Shown here: piece after piece, positions 46,552-55,300 of the stretch
Layout of the letters: every line of letters begins with the position of its first letter
Position numbering within the stretch: the first letter of the stretch is position 1
Source of the DNA: Pseudomonas sp.
GTDB lineage: Bacteria; Pseudomonadota; Gammaproteobacteria; Pseudomonadales; Pseudomonadaceae
Length of the DNA: 64,000 nucleotides
Direction of reading: 5' to 3'
Assembly (NCBI RefSeq): GCF_030683065.1
Contig: NZ_JAUXMX010000035.1
Location: forward strand, 1 to 64,000
Program-made: the position numbers and the translations under genes
Notes under the pieces: model-generated
Databases searched by the model: none
The model's input: the letters and a program-made list of their open reading frames with translations, nothing else
Told to the model about the DNA's origin: nothing

Positions 46552-46591
46552 ACTTACGTAAGTTGCTTAAGTTAAGCAGGCGGTCTATAAT
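46552..46591 (+). promoter_or_regulatory. Promoter covered by two perfect palindromes
   Basis: ACTTACGTAAGT (46552-46563) is followed at once by TGCTTAAGTTAAGCA (46564-46578). TTGCTT (46563-46568) and TATAAT (46586-46591) form a 17-bp-spaced promoter overlapping the second palindrome. It would transcribe the genes at 46849 and 47259. The RHH protein is the likely regulator. 46592-46848 holds no supported gene and may be a long leader. Confidence 0.6.
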
Positions 46592-46848
46592 CATCATGTA
46601 CCCAGATATAGCCGTTGCTGGCTCGTCAAGAGTTGCACCCAGGAAGGCTGCTTTAAGGTCACGGCTAAATGCAGGATGCTCAGATCTGAGCTAGTTGCAG
46701 CTGCCTGGATGCCATAGCTGCTCGTCGAGGCAGCGCAAGATGACCGGGTTGCAAGTGCGCTTGTTTATCCAGGGCGAGACATTACCCATCGCTGCTAGAT
46801 CTGATCCAGAAGTAGGGGAAGCTCGTCGACCAATTGCTGGAGAATAGA

Positions 46849-47217
46849 GTGGCCTTGAATTCGCCTTTTCATGACATCTACCTGAGCATGCCGATCGAGG
46901 CGACACTACTGCCGGAGATCCACGGCCTGTCGTATTGGGGACGCACTGTTCACGAGATTCTTCATGAGGTGAATCCACGCCTCATGCGTTGGTTGGCCGA
47001 GAACCAGAAGCTGCAGGCCTTCGTCGAGCAGAAGCAAGCCCATCTTCAACTAGAGGCTTTGAAGCTTGAAAGAGAGTGGCGAGGGCTTCACCCGCTGAGT
47101 ATTGTTGCTGGCTACCAAGCACGCGTTTGTTGGCTAAGGCATTGCAAGCTGGTTGCGCGGGAGATGCTGATTGATGAAATCACCAAAAGCCTAATATCAA
47201 GCTCCACCGCTCCATAG
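46849..47217 (+). CDS. Hypothetical protein
   Basis: The 122-residue protein is unrecognised. It has a hydrophobic-aromatic N-terminal part (PEIHGLSYWGRTVHEILHEV) and a long charged helix (ENQKLQAFVEQKQAHLQLEALKLEREWRGL, possibly a coiled coil). The GTG at 46849 has GGAG six bases upstream; TTG 46834 and ATG 46888 are alternatives. It precedes the membrane-protein gene by 41 bp and both may share the promoter at 46563-46591. Confidence 0.5.
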   Translation: MALNSPFHDIYLSMPIEATLLPEIHGLSYWGRTVHEILHEVNPRLMRWLAENQKLQAFVEQKQAHLQLEALKLEREWRGLHPLSIVAGYQARVCWLRHCKLVAREMLIDEITKSLISSSTAP

Positions 47218-47258
47218 AACCCCTACCCTCAACCCCATTAATTCCAGGAGTTGCAGCT

Positions 47259-48749
47259 ATGTCAGAGGTCAGGTCTTTCATCATAGGGGCTTGGACGTAC
47301 TGCGTTTATATGCCGCTGTGCCTTCTATGGAGCGTTGCAGCTGGCTCCTTCAGAGCCTTCTTCGATTTTTTCTGTCCGACTGGTTACAAGCCTTGCAATG
47401 AGATGGTTGATGCGTTTGTTGAAACATGTGCCAATCGCCCAGCCGGGCAGTCCGTCCGCCTGCCGTGGGTGGATAGCTCAGCAACCCATTCGCTGGCGAT
47501 GAACAATACTGGCCGCCTGCTTTCCTATGTCGCCATTAAAAGTGGCTGGTTTGGGCTGGCGGTGAAGAACTCCGGCACCAAGTCCAAGCCTAAACTTAAC
47601 TATCGCTACTACTACCGTCGCAGCTTGACCGGTAACTGGCTTGCAGAAATCTGGTCGGTACCGAAGTCTGGTTTTATTGCTGCCGTCTTGGCCATACCTT
47701 TTGTGGATATGGCACGGGACGTGATGAAAGGGGTTACATACGTTAAAGGTGAGTTTGTGCCCCTGCTAGGGCATGAAGGCCTTCTTCTTCTGCTCGCTGG
47801 GCTCCTATTGGTGGTCTGTTTCCTTCCTCGTGCAATGCTCGGGCGCGGCACTCACTTTGCTGCCACTGCGCCTATCAATGGCGGCGCCTTCGGTGGTTAT
47901 GGTTGTGCACAGGTCATTAACTGGGGCGCCGCTATAGGTGGTCTTTCATACCTTTGGCTTGCGCTAGGTGCTGAGTGGAATGTGGGAGCACTGATGAGCT
48001 TCATCACTACAAACCTTTCGGCCCTTGGCAGTGCGTTCATGGAGACGATTGCGAACCCAGAGCTTCAAGATCTGTTCATGATCCCCGTAATAGTTTTGGT
48101 GGGAATCCTGTTTGGCATGGCCTGGACTGTAATACCGGCGGCGGCCTTCTGGTATGTATCCCTTCGCTTCATTGCGGCACGTAATGCCAAAGCCCAGCTT
48201 GAGGCTATGCCAGTCAACTCTACTCAGGCGGCCATGTATGGCGGTAGTGATTTCCAAGTGGCTGCTGAATTACGAGCGCCGCAGATATTCCTGGGGTACC
48301 TGGCTTATATCGGGATTCTGCTGGGGATCATTCTGTATCCAATTAGTGCCAGCATTGCTGGACAGGCATGGAGCAAGCATGCAGAGGTTGACCCAGCCAG
48401 ATGGAATGCGCTGGCTTCGGAGTACTTCAACCAGAACGTGCCAGCCATGAAAATTCGACCCGACCAGGAGTACCACCTGCAGGTTGTCGAAGGCGAACGC
48501 AAAAGTGGCAAAAGGATTTGCGAGGTTCGCGCGTTCATAAATGGTCGGGAGATAGGATTTCGTGAAACCAGGGGAAACGGCCCCTTTTACGACGGCTTCA
48601 ATGCCTGCGACTACCGGGGTGTCCACATCCTTTACTCGAAGGAAAATGGTTACAAAGTCTCGACCAACTCTATGTTCATGGAGGAGGGAGAGGTTCTTGT
48701 CATGGCCAAGTCGTTACCCAAAAAGTTCTTCAGCATCTATGTCAACTAG
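47259..48749 (+). CDS. Hypothetical multi-pass membrane protein
   Basis: This 496-residue protein is unrecognised. It has six or seven predicted membrane helices: about 8-32, 147-165, 183-203, 220-245, 287-312 and 350-378. The last 120 residues are soluble and beta-rich (IRPDQEYHLQVVEGERK, RAFINGREIGFRE). An AGGAG site precedes the ATG. It is framed by repeat arrays A and B. No conjugation, transport or defence motif is visible. Confidence 0.75.
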   Translation: MSEVRSFIIGAWTYCVYMPLCLLWSVAAGSFRAFFDFFCPTGYKPCNEMVDAFVETCANRPAGQSVRLPWVDSSATHSLAMNNTGRLLSYVAIKSGWFGLAVKNSGTKSKPKLNYRYYYRRSLTGNWLAEIWSVPKSGFIAAVLAIPFVDMARDVMKGVTYVKGEFVPLLGHEGLLLLLAGLLLVVCFLPRAMLGRGTHFAATAPINGGAFGGYGCAQVINWGAAIGGLSYLWLALGAEWNVGALMSFITTNLSALGSAFMETIANPELQDLFMIPVIVLVGILFGMAWTVIPAAAFWYVSLRFIAARNAKAQLEAMPVNSTQAAMYGGSDFQVAAELRAPQIFLGYLAYIGILLGIILYPISASIAGQAWSKHAEVDPARWNALASEYFNQNVPAMKIRPDQEYHLQVVEGERKSGKRICEVRAFINGREIGFRETRGNGPFYDGFNACDYRGVHILYSKENGYKVSTNSMFMEEGEVLVMAKSLPKKFFSIYVN

Positions 48750-48826
48750 CGATCTGGCTATTGACGCATTAATGGAGCTGTTTTTGGCGCGAATATTCCC
48801 AGGTTTCGAGAGTGAAATAGACACTG

Positions 48827-49113
48827 GTGTATCACCCTAAATGCCCTCCCGTAATAGTCTCGCACTGATTTTAAGCGTGCAGCGTGTGATACACGACATG
48901 CGTTCAGCCTGTGATACATACCATTAGGTGGCATTTAATGGCATTTAATGGCAGCTAATCAGACTGTGCAACGGACGGCAAAATGCGTTCAGCCTGTGAT
49001 ACATGCCATTAGATGCCATTAGATGCCATCTAATGGCATTTAATGGCATTTAATGGCATTTAATCAGGCTGTGCAACGGACAGCAAAATGCGTTCAGCCT
49101 GTGATACATGCCT
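48827..49113. repeat. Repeat array B with 10-bp palindromic repeats
   Basis: Units of the array A type (GCGTKCAGCNTGTGATACA) begin at 48875, 48900, 48985 and 49090, and an inverted core GTGTATCAC lies at 48827-48835. Between them are tandem copies of TTTAATGGCA. At 49003-49059 three ATGCCATTAG-type copies face three TTAATGGCAT copies, forming a near-perfect 57-bp palindrome. A 105-bp unit (from 48985 to 49090) is repeated. Parts match array A nearly base for base. Confidence 0.85.
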
Positions 49114-49267
49114 GTTGGCGCTGATGGAAAATTGCCCCCCTGCCGATTGAAATTTGACTCAGTGGATTGCTGGTTTCAGCCTCAGCAGTTGTGCAGGGGG
49201 CGTCCAGCAGGCAGTACCCCATCGTTGTCTTCCGGAGATGTACAGTCACCCTACCATCATCGTAAAT

Positions 49268-49297
49268 AACTAACGATAAAATAGGTTATCGTTAGTT
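49268..49297. promoter_or_regulatory. 12-bp perfect inverted-repeat operator
   Basis: AACTAACGATAA (49268-49279) and TTATCGTTAGTT (49286-49297) are separated by six bases and lie 24 bp before the AbrB-like gene. It is a likely autoregulatory site of that protein. Confidence 0.65.
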
Positions 49298-49321
49298 TTC
49301 AGCCCCCACCTGGAATCACGC

Positions 49322-49558
49322 ATGAAACCAACGCAGATCGTCATCGAAGACTGGGACGGCGATGGCGGCATCCGCCTGCCGGATGAGGTGCTGCAGGAAC
49401 TGGGCGTGGATGTCGGCGATTCGCTGTACCTGATCGAGGAGGTCGTCGGCACCACGCGCACCCTGGTGTTCTCCAAAACACCCCGCCTCCCCGACCGCAT
49501 CGACGAACTGACCGAGCAGTGGCATCGCCAGCAGCGCGCGGACGCCCACGATGAATAA
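49322..49558 (+). CDS. AbrB/MazE-like antitoxin-type protein
   Basis: The 78-residue protein has the swapped-hairpin fold pattern of SpoVT/AbrB: VIEDWDGDGGIRLPDEVLQE followed by LGVDVGDSLYLIEEV. It resembles the antitoxins of MazEF/VapBC-type pairs. Instead of a toxin, a tyrosine recombinase gene follows with an 8-bp overlap. The palindrome just upstream is a good operator. Confidence 0.8.
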   Translation: MKPTQIVIEDWDGDGGIRLPDEVLQELGVDVGDSLYLIEEVVGTTRTLVFSKTPRLPDRIDELTEQWHRQQRADAHDE

Positions 49559-50519
49559 CCTGATTACAGCGACCGAGAGTCCTTCGACTGAGCGCCGCCT
49601 GACGGCCGCCGAATTCCAAGGCCTGACCGAAGTGCCGGCAGCGGCCGAGTGGTTCGCCAACCTGGACAATCCACGCACACGACGCGCTTACCAGGGTGAC
49701 CTCGAAGACTTCTGCAGTTTCCTCGGCATCCATGCCCCCGAGCAGTTTCGGGCGGTCACCCGCGCCCACATCCTCGCCTGGCGCAGCCAGCTCGAACAGC
49801 GCGGCCTGTCCGGGGCCAGCATTCGCCGCAAGCTGGCCGCCCTGGCCAGCCTGTTCGATCACCTGCTCGATGCCAACGCCGTCGCGGGCGGCAACCCGGT
49901 GCATGGGGTGAAGCGGCCGAAGATTGAAACCAACGAAGGCAAAACGCCGGCTCTTGGCGATCACCAGGCCAAGGCGCTGCTGGATGCGCCCGATCCGGTC
50001 AGCCTGCAGGGGCTGCGTGATCGTGCCGTACTGGCGGTGTTGCTCTATCACGGTCTACGTCGTGAAGAAGCCGCCCGCCTGCATGTCCTGGACATGCAGG
50101 AGCGCCGGGGTATCAAGCACCTGTGTGTTCACGGCAAGGGCGGCAAGTTGCGCTACCTGCCCATGCACCCCGTCGCCCTGGAGCGCATTCATGCGTACCT
50201 GGAGATTTCCGGGCATCACCTGGAACAACCTGCGGCACCGCTCTTTATGCCGCTGCGCGGCACGAGTACGGGCAGAGGTCTGAGTGCCGATGGTATCTAT
50301 GCCCTGGTGGGCCGCTATGCCAAAGTGGCCGGCATCGAGGTCGCCGGGCTGGGAGTGCATGGCCTACGCGCAACGGCGGCGACCAACGCTCTGGAACATG
50401 AGGCCGACATCGCCAAAGTGCAACAGTGGCTGGGCCACGCCAACATCAGCACCACGAAAATCTATGACCGGCGCGGCATGCGGCCGGAGGACTCACCCAC
50501 GTTCAAAGTGCGTTATTGA
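49551..50519 (+). CDS. Tyrosine recombinase (second integrase)
   Basis: The 322-residue recombinase has the N-terminal core-binding domain (WFANLDNPRTRRAYQGDLED) and the catalytic residues: Arg in LLYHGLRREEAARL, His-x-x-Arg in LGVHGLRATAAT, a late His in WLGHANISTT and the nucleophile Tyr in KIYDRRG. It differs from the tRNA-Thr integrase, lacks the DUF4102 domain and is XerC/D-like in size. It overlaps the AbrB-like gene, so the two are one unit. Confidence 0.9.
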   Translation: MNNLITATESPSTERRLTAAEFQGLTEVPAAAEWFANLDNPRTRRAYQGDLEDFCSFLGIHAPEQFRAVTRAHILAWRSQLEQRGLSGASIRRKLAALASLFDHLLDANAVAGGNPVHGVKRPKIETNEGKTPALGDHQAKALLDAPDPVSLQGLRDRAVLAVLLYHGLRREEAARLHVLDMQERRGIKHLCVHGKGGKLRYLPMHPVALERIHAYLEISGHHLEQPAAPLFMPLRGTSTGRGLSADGIYALVGRYAKVAGIEVAGLGVHGLRATAATNALEHEADIAKVQQWLGHANISTTKIYDRRGMRPEDSPTFKVRY

Positions 50520-50527
50520 GGTGATCT

Positions 50528-50776
50528 ATGATCGAGCTTGAAATCGCCATCGTGGTGGCGCTGCTTCTGCTCACCGATATGGTCTGCAGCGGCATCGCCG
50601 CGTGGCGCTCGAACCCGCAGCTCAGCACCATTGCAGGCAGCGCAACGACTGGCGGCGCCACACTGGTTATCGGCGCAATGATCATGCCCCTGGCAGCGGC
50701 CGCTATCTGTGCCATTGCCGTAGCTGTGTGTCTGACCGGAATCAAAACCATGGCATTGAGGCAAAGCCATCCATAA
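50528..50776 (+). CDS. Small hydrophobic membrane protein
   Basis: The 82-residue protein has two predicted membrane helices (about 4-24 and 46-74). GAGGTG precedes the ATG, 8 bp after the recombinase stop. No family is recognised. It probably belongs to the same transcript. Confidence 0.5.
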   Translation: MIELEIAIVVALLLLTDMVCSGIAAWRSNPQLSTIAGSATTGGATLVIGAMIMPLAAAAICAIAVAVCLTGIKTMALRQSHP

Positions 50777-50978
50777 GTCAGAACAACACTGCGGTTCACG
50801 CAAAACTTCGTTGATCCGATTAGGAGAAAAATCCACTTCTGCTAGTACTGATTTCAGGGGATTACCGCTCAACGTCAATCATAATCGCGCTCAAGGTATC
50901 GGGCGATCCGAGCATTGCTCCAGTCGCATGCCTTGCTCAGCACCTGGCCTTGAAGGCCAATCTGAACATCGTAACTGG

Positions 50979-51305
50979 CTACAGGGTATGAAGCGCGGTG
51001 CTCCTTGTCCTCATACCGCCAGTCCTCAGCCATAGGGCATCTAGCTCGTATGGCTGCAACCCTTCAAGACGAGCCGCGATGAAAGTGTCGATGACTTCCA
51101 GGTACACATCCCAAAAGAGCGACTCTTCTCCCTGCTGCTGAACGCATATTTCTTCCCAAACACTGCCCAGCCCGCTGAATTCACCGGAGAGCTGAGACTC
51201 ATCACGCAAGCTCTGAATGCCGCGAATGACGCCTCTGACCAGCCGCTCCTGAAGCGACACACCCAAGTCGTGCGCGACCTGGTTTTCCGAAAGCGCCCTT
51301 GCCAT
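50979..51305 (-). CDS. Hypothetical protein
   Basis: The 108-residue protein (MARALSENQVAHDLGVSLQE) is mostly helical and unrecognised. Its C-terminal part (WDVYLEVIDTFIAARLEGLQ) is hydrophobic-acidic. The ATG at 51305 seems best; the frame extends to 51359. Ribosome site is weak. It could be a regulator, but there is no evidence. Confidence 0.45.
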   Translation of the reverse strand: MARALSENQVAHDLGVSLQERLVRGVIRGIQSLRDESQLSGEFSGLGSVWEEICVQQQGEESLFWDVYLEVIDTFIAARLEGLQPYELDALWLRTGGMRTRSTALHTL

Positions 51306-51656
51306 GCTCGAGCCCCTAGTGAGAACGGTTGAAATATCCAACGCAGACAGGCTGCCCACGATCGTCTAGGGGAGCCCCCAGAATTCGTAAAAACCGTACG
51401 CTAAGCCAGTCCCGCTTATGCGCACATCCTGTTCCATTGCTTGCGAAACTGCACTGACTTTACAAGGACCTAATTGCATCGCCACTGACCAGTCGTTTGC
51501 ATTAGCGCAGACCAGCTATTTGCAGTTGACCGGTGTCAGCAGGTGCCATTCAGGGGGTGAGTGCTCAGCCAAGCACTGAAGAACTGCAACCGACCCAAGC
51601 TGCCGGTGAGAATCGGCAGAAAGCGGCCCTTCGTGGAATCTACAAAAAGGGGCTAT
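51306..51656. other. Non-coding stretch
   Basis: It lies beyond the 5' end of the 108-residue gene and beyond the 3' end of the STAND-partner gene. I see no supported gene, only a CTGCCGGTGAGAATCGGCAG dyad (51600-51619). Confidence 0.35.
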
Positions 51657-52358
51657 TCAGTTCGGCGTATCATCATTCTGAGATACATCTGACGGCTCGC
51701 GCAGCCCTTGTTTGAGCTGCTCTGCCAAGAGCATGGCAAGGGATGCGAAGCGTTCAAGGTGTGCGATCCTTTCGCGGTAAATTTTCTCACCTGCTCGAGC
51801 AAGTTGCGCCTTCGTCTCTCCGATGTCCAAGAGAAAACTAGCGAGGCGAACCTCGAGGGCCGTGTCGGCATTACCATTCACGGCTTCGCCAAGGGCTGTC
51901 TGGAATTCCGTACTGGCGAGCGCTTCCTGCGCTCCCTTCTGCAGAGAAAAGTGGATGAGGTCTTTTGATACGCGGTCGACCTGTAGAGCTAGCTTCAGCC
52001 AATCGTTCGGGTTTTTGCAGTCCTCATCGTTCGCCAAACCAAGGGCATCAGGGTTATAGCGGTATGCCGTACTTTCAGGATCAAGCGCACCCAAAGCTCG
52101 GGCGATAGGCTCGATATCCTTAAGGGGGTTCATGCGATGCGGAGCGGCATAGCGATGACTCCAGAGCCGAAGAATCTCTTGAACGCAGGCTTCCTCGGCC
52201 GCAGCCTTGTCCTCTGGTGGTGCCTGCTCCACGGCATCGATCCGCTCGGCAATAAGATGTGCCATCCATTCAGAGACGAGATCCTCGTCCTCCGCTAGAG
52301 AAGCAGCAATGCGTTTGCCCAGCGCAATGACGAATTTAGAGCGTGCGAGTAATTCCAT
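51657..52358 (-). CDS. Partner of the STAND NTPase, unknown
   Basis: The 233-residue protein is helical and unrecognised. It starts MELLARSKFVIALGKRIAAS and has acidic stretches, a central ALGALDPESTAYRYNPDALG and a C-terminal helical part with leucine repeats (LERFASLAMLLAEQLKQGL). Its ATG lies 23 bp inside the 3' end of the STAND gene, so the two are co-translated and probably interact. The frame stays open upstream to 52520 but only as a shadow of the STAND gene. It may be an inhibitor, sensor subunit or adaptor. Confidence 0.75.
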   Translation of the reverse strand: MELLARSKFVIALGKRIAASLAEDEDLVSEWMAHLIAERIDAVEQAPPEDKAAAEEACVQEILRLWSHRYAAPHRMNPLKDIEPIARALGALDPESTAYRYNPDALGLANDEDCKNPNDWLKLALQVDRVSKDLIHFSLQKGAQEALASTEFQTALGEAVNGNADTALEVRLASFLLDIGETKAQLARAGEKIYRERIAHLERFASLAMLLAEQLKQGLREPSDVSQNDDTPN

Positions 52359-55300
52359 TGCGATCCAGTAAGTAGTAACGCCTGTATGGCCACGGATATT
52401 GTTCAAGGCCGTCTCGCTCGGCTGCATGGCGATCCAGACGCCGACGGATCTCAACACACAGAACGATGCAATGGCCCGGTTTTGATTCGAGCAGGGCCTC
52501 GACGAAGGCGTTATCGGCACTTAGTCGCCGCCCCCATAGGGCAGTCTCATCGCGGCCATAGCCGACAACGCGTGTCCATGACTCTGACCGGAGAGATCCA
52601 CCGTTCGCTACAGTCCATTGCCGCTCGTCTTCGGATATATCGAGCGCAAGTTCTCGGCAAGTGTCGTCGTCCGGACCTGGGGCTGGGTAGGAAATGCCTT
52701 GAGACCAAGGGTCCATTTCGTCAATCTGAACGTAGGGCGAATAGCGATTAATCCAGCCAATGAGCGGAAGCAGATTGTCCTCATCGTACCGATGGTCATC
52801 CGCGGCGGGAAGGTAGAAACGGTCACTAGTCGTCGTTTGAAGAGCTGCCACCAATGCCGGGGCCAGCGCCGCTTCGGTGAAGGCGCTCTGAACGGAGATG
52901 TCTTCGTCATCACCTGTGCGACCAACGCCCCACGCCCCCCAGACAACGAGCCGGTTGTCGTCGGTCAGAAGCTGGCGGTCGAGATCATCTTTCGTAACGC
53001 CCCAATACCAGTCATTGGGTAGATAATCGCTTGGCAAGGGCGGTTCGCTGGCGAGTTGAGGGTCTCGCAGATCCGCCAGCCACATCCCGTTTTCACGTGT
53101 GAGCAAATGTCTGGCGAGCCACTCCTGAAATCGGTTCTCGCTTTCACCGTCATCTCGGACAGTCGATCGTTCTTCGAGTAGGTCGGCCGCCACTAGCATC
53201 ATGGCGTGGTAGGAGCAGTACGCCTGCAGATTGTCGACTCGGGGGTTGCTGCCATGTCTGTGGTGGGTTCCGTTCTCGTGCTGCCCGAAAATGCCGCGGC
53301 TATATCTCTCATCTCGACTCCAACTAAAGTCTCCGGCGAATATCTGATTTTCAATCGCCTCCCGGGCTTTCAGCTCAACAGATGCTTGCGACAAGTTAAA
53401 GCAGCGCCCCAGCGGCTCGAACCAATACGGTCCTATATCGATGCCGAAGGAATAATCCTTCTCGCCAGCGTTATGTCGATCCCGGTTAGTTACCGTTTCA
53501 ACGCCATTGCGGTAGCTGACAGTGGTTACTTCTGAAAGTTGAGACAGGTTCGTGGCCAGAAACGCGGTCTTATCCTCAACAGTCTGGGCCGCCTCAACCG
53601 CAACCAACGCTTGTGCGGCAAAAGCGCGGATGAGCACATGCCGCGCCTTAAGTTCTTGCCGCAGAAGCGTGATGCAGGACGTCGGAAGACCTTTTCGGGC
53701 TAGCGCGCCCCGGGCAAGGCCGACAAGCAACCATTGGCGCGCGTGCCAACTATAGAACTCCAGCCGATGGTCCGAGAAAGATCCTGCGATCCTTGTCGTG
53801 GCGCGCAAAGCGAGTTCATCGAGGAGATTGTCCCATTGCACCTCCACCGCATTGCAAACGACGTGAGCGAACTGCCAACGTTCGGCCGCGATAGGAGAGC
53901 CGAGTCCAGACCAGATGTAGCCGCCAAGCGCCGACAGCACACTTGTAGGTGGGCGGAGCGCCTCGGTCCAAACACCGTCGCCCTTATCGTCAACTAGGGC
54001 CTCTTGAAGCAGGTCAATGCCATAGTCCAAGCACTCGGCAGCCTCTATTGGCGAGAGAGTCGTGGCGAGCGGTTCCAGAAGGCGGAAGAGCTCGTCGGCA
54101 CCTGCGTCCTGCACTTGGTCCACGGAGCCGTTCAGGATGGCCGCAACGACCTCAGCGTCAGGAACGATGCCTTCCTCGTCGAGTTGTTCTAACGGAAGAA
54201 AAACCCAATCTCCTCGGCGCGTAATCCGGCTTGGCTCGCGTTTGCAGACGGTTAGTACTGCGGCCTTGATGGCTAAACGTACGGAGGATAGCTCCTTATA
54301 AGGCGGCGGAACCGCGTCGAGCAGACTTCGTAAATTGTAGAGATCGAAATCGCCCCAGGAAGACACCGCCTTCAGGAAGGCTGCAGCTCCGCCGAGGCCT
54401 GCTCTGCGCAGTCCTTCATCGACGAAGACAGCGTAGGACAAGGAATTGCCGGATTGCTTGCTCCGCTCAAAGATTTCCTTGAGGACGCCTGCGTCGTCTA
54501 GACGTGCGTTGTCGAGCTGCACTCTCCAGTCTTCCTGCGAAGATTCGCGCCTCTCTATCTCTGCATTTGAGCGGTTGCAGGGCAAATGAATGCTGCCGTC
54601 TTTCTCTATATCGTCGGATCCGAACAGGACCAGACGGTCAATGTCGAGCAGTTCGACACTGAGCTGTTCACCGAGAGCCCTGAGCTTTCTCCACGTTGCT
54701 TTGTTGTTTGATTGCAGCCGAATGTATCGATAAGCAGTTGCCAACAGCCGGCGTCGACCATCCAACGTGGGCTCGTTGTCGAGGGTGCGACTGAGGATTG
54801 CAACGCGATCCCATTGAGCGTCTAGTCCACCCATAACCACTGCTGCTTTCTCGGGTAACTGGCCTAGCTCAATAAGTTTCTCAATCGTATGCGAGACCAA
54901 GAACTCTTGATGGCCAAATCGACGGTCTCGCCAGCGGCTTGCTATCGCAAGCAAAGATGGGGCGCAGAGTCGGCCGAGTGCGTCCACCGTGCCGCGCCAA
55001 TCAAAATGGTCTTCTGAATAGGAGTATGTCAGCTCTGCCGCTCGTGCGAGCTTGTATGCGAGCTCGGGCTGCGGATTATCAGGCGCGCCAGCGGCTTTGC
55101 CGAGATTTATCAGAGCATTCCAACGGCTGAGGTTTTCTTGTCCTATGCGGCTTGCGATTTCAATTGCCCGATCGAAGTACGCAGAGGCTTCTTCCTTGCT
55201 AAGAGGAAGGATGGCCCTAGCCAGTTCTTGGTAGTTCTGTACTCGGGACTCTGCATCGTCACCGGTGAGATTCTCGATTCGTTGATAGGTGTAGGTGGCC

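Noticed and set aside
46597..46695. A 32-codon frame right behind the palindromic promoter (MYPDIAVAGSSRVAPRKAAL...)
   Set aside because: There is no ribosome site and the length is within chance. It could be a leader peptide, but nothing supports it.
45443..49113. Possible CRISPR arrays
   Set aside because: Units are directly adjacent or interspersed with other repeats, and spacers are not unique. No cas genes are present.
49322..50776. A complete toxin-antitoxin pair at the AbrB-like gene
   Set aside because: No toxin gene follows; the next frames encode a recombinase and a hydrophobic protein.
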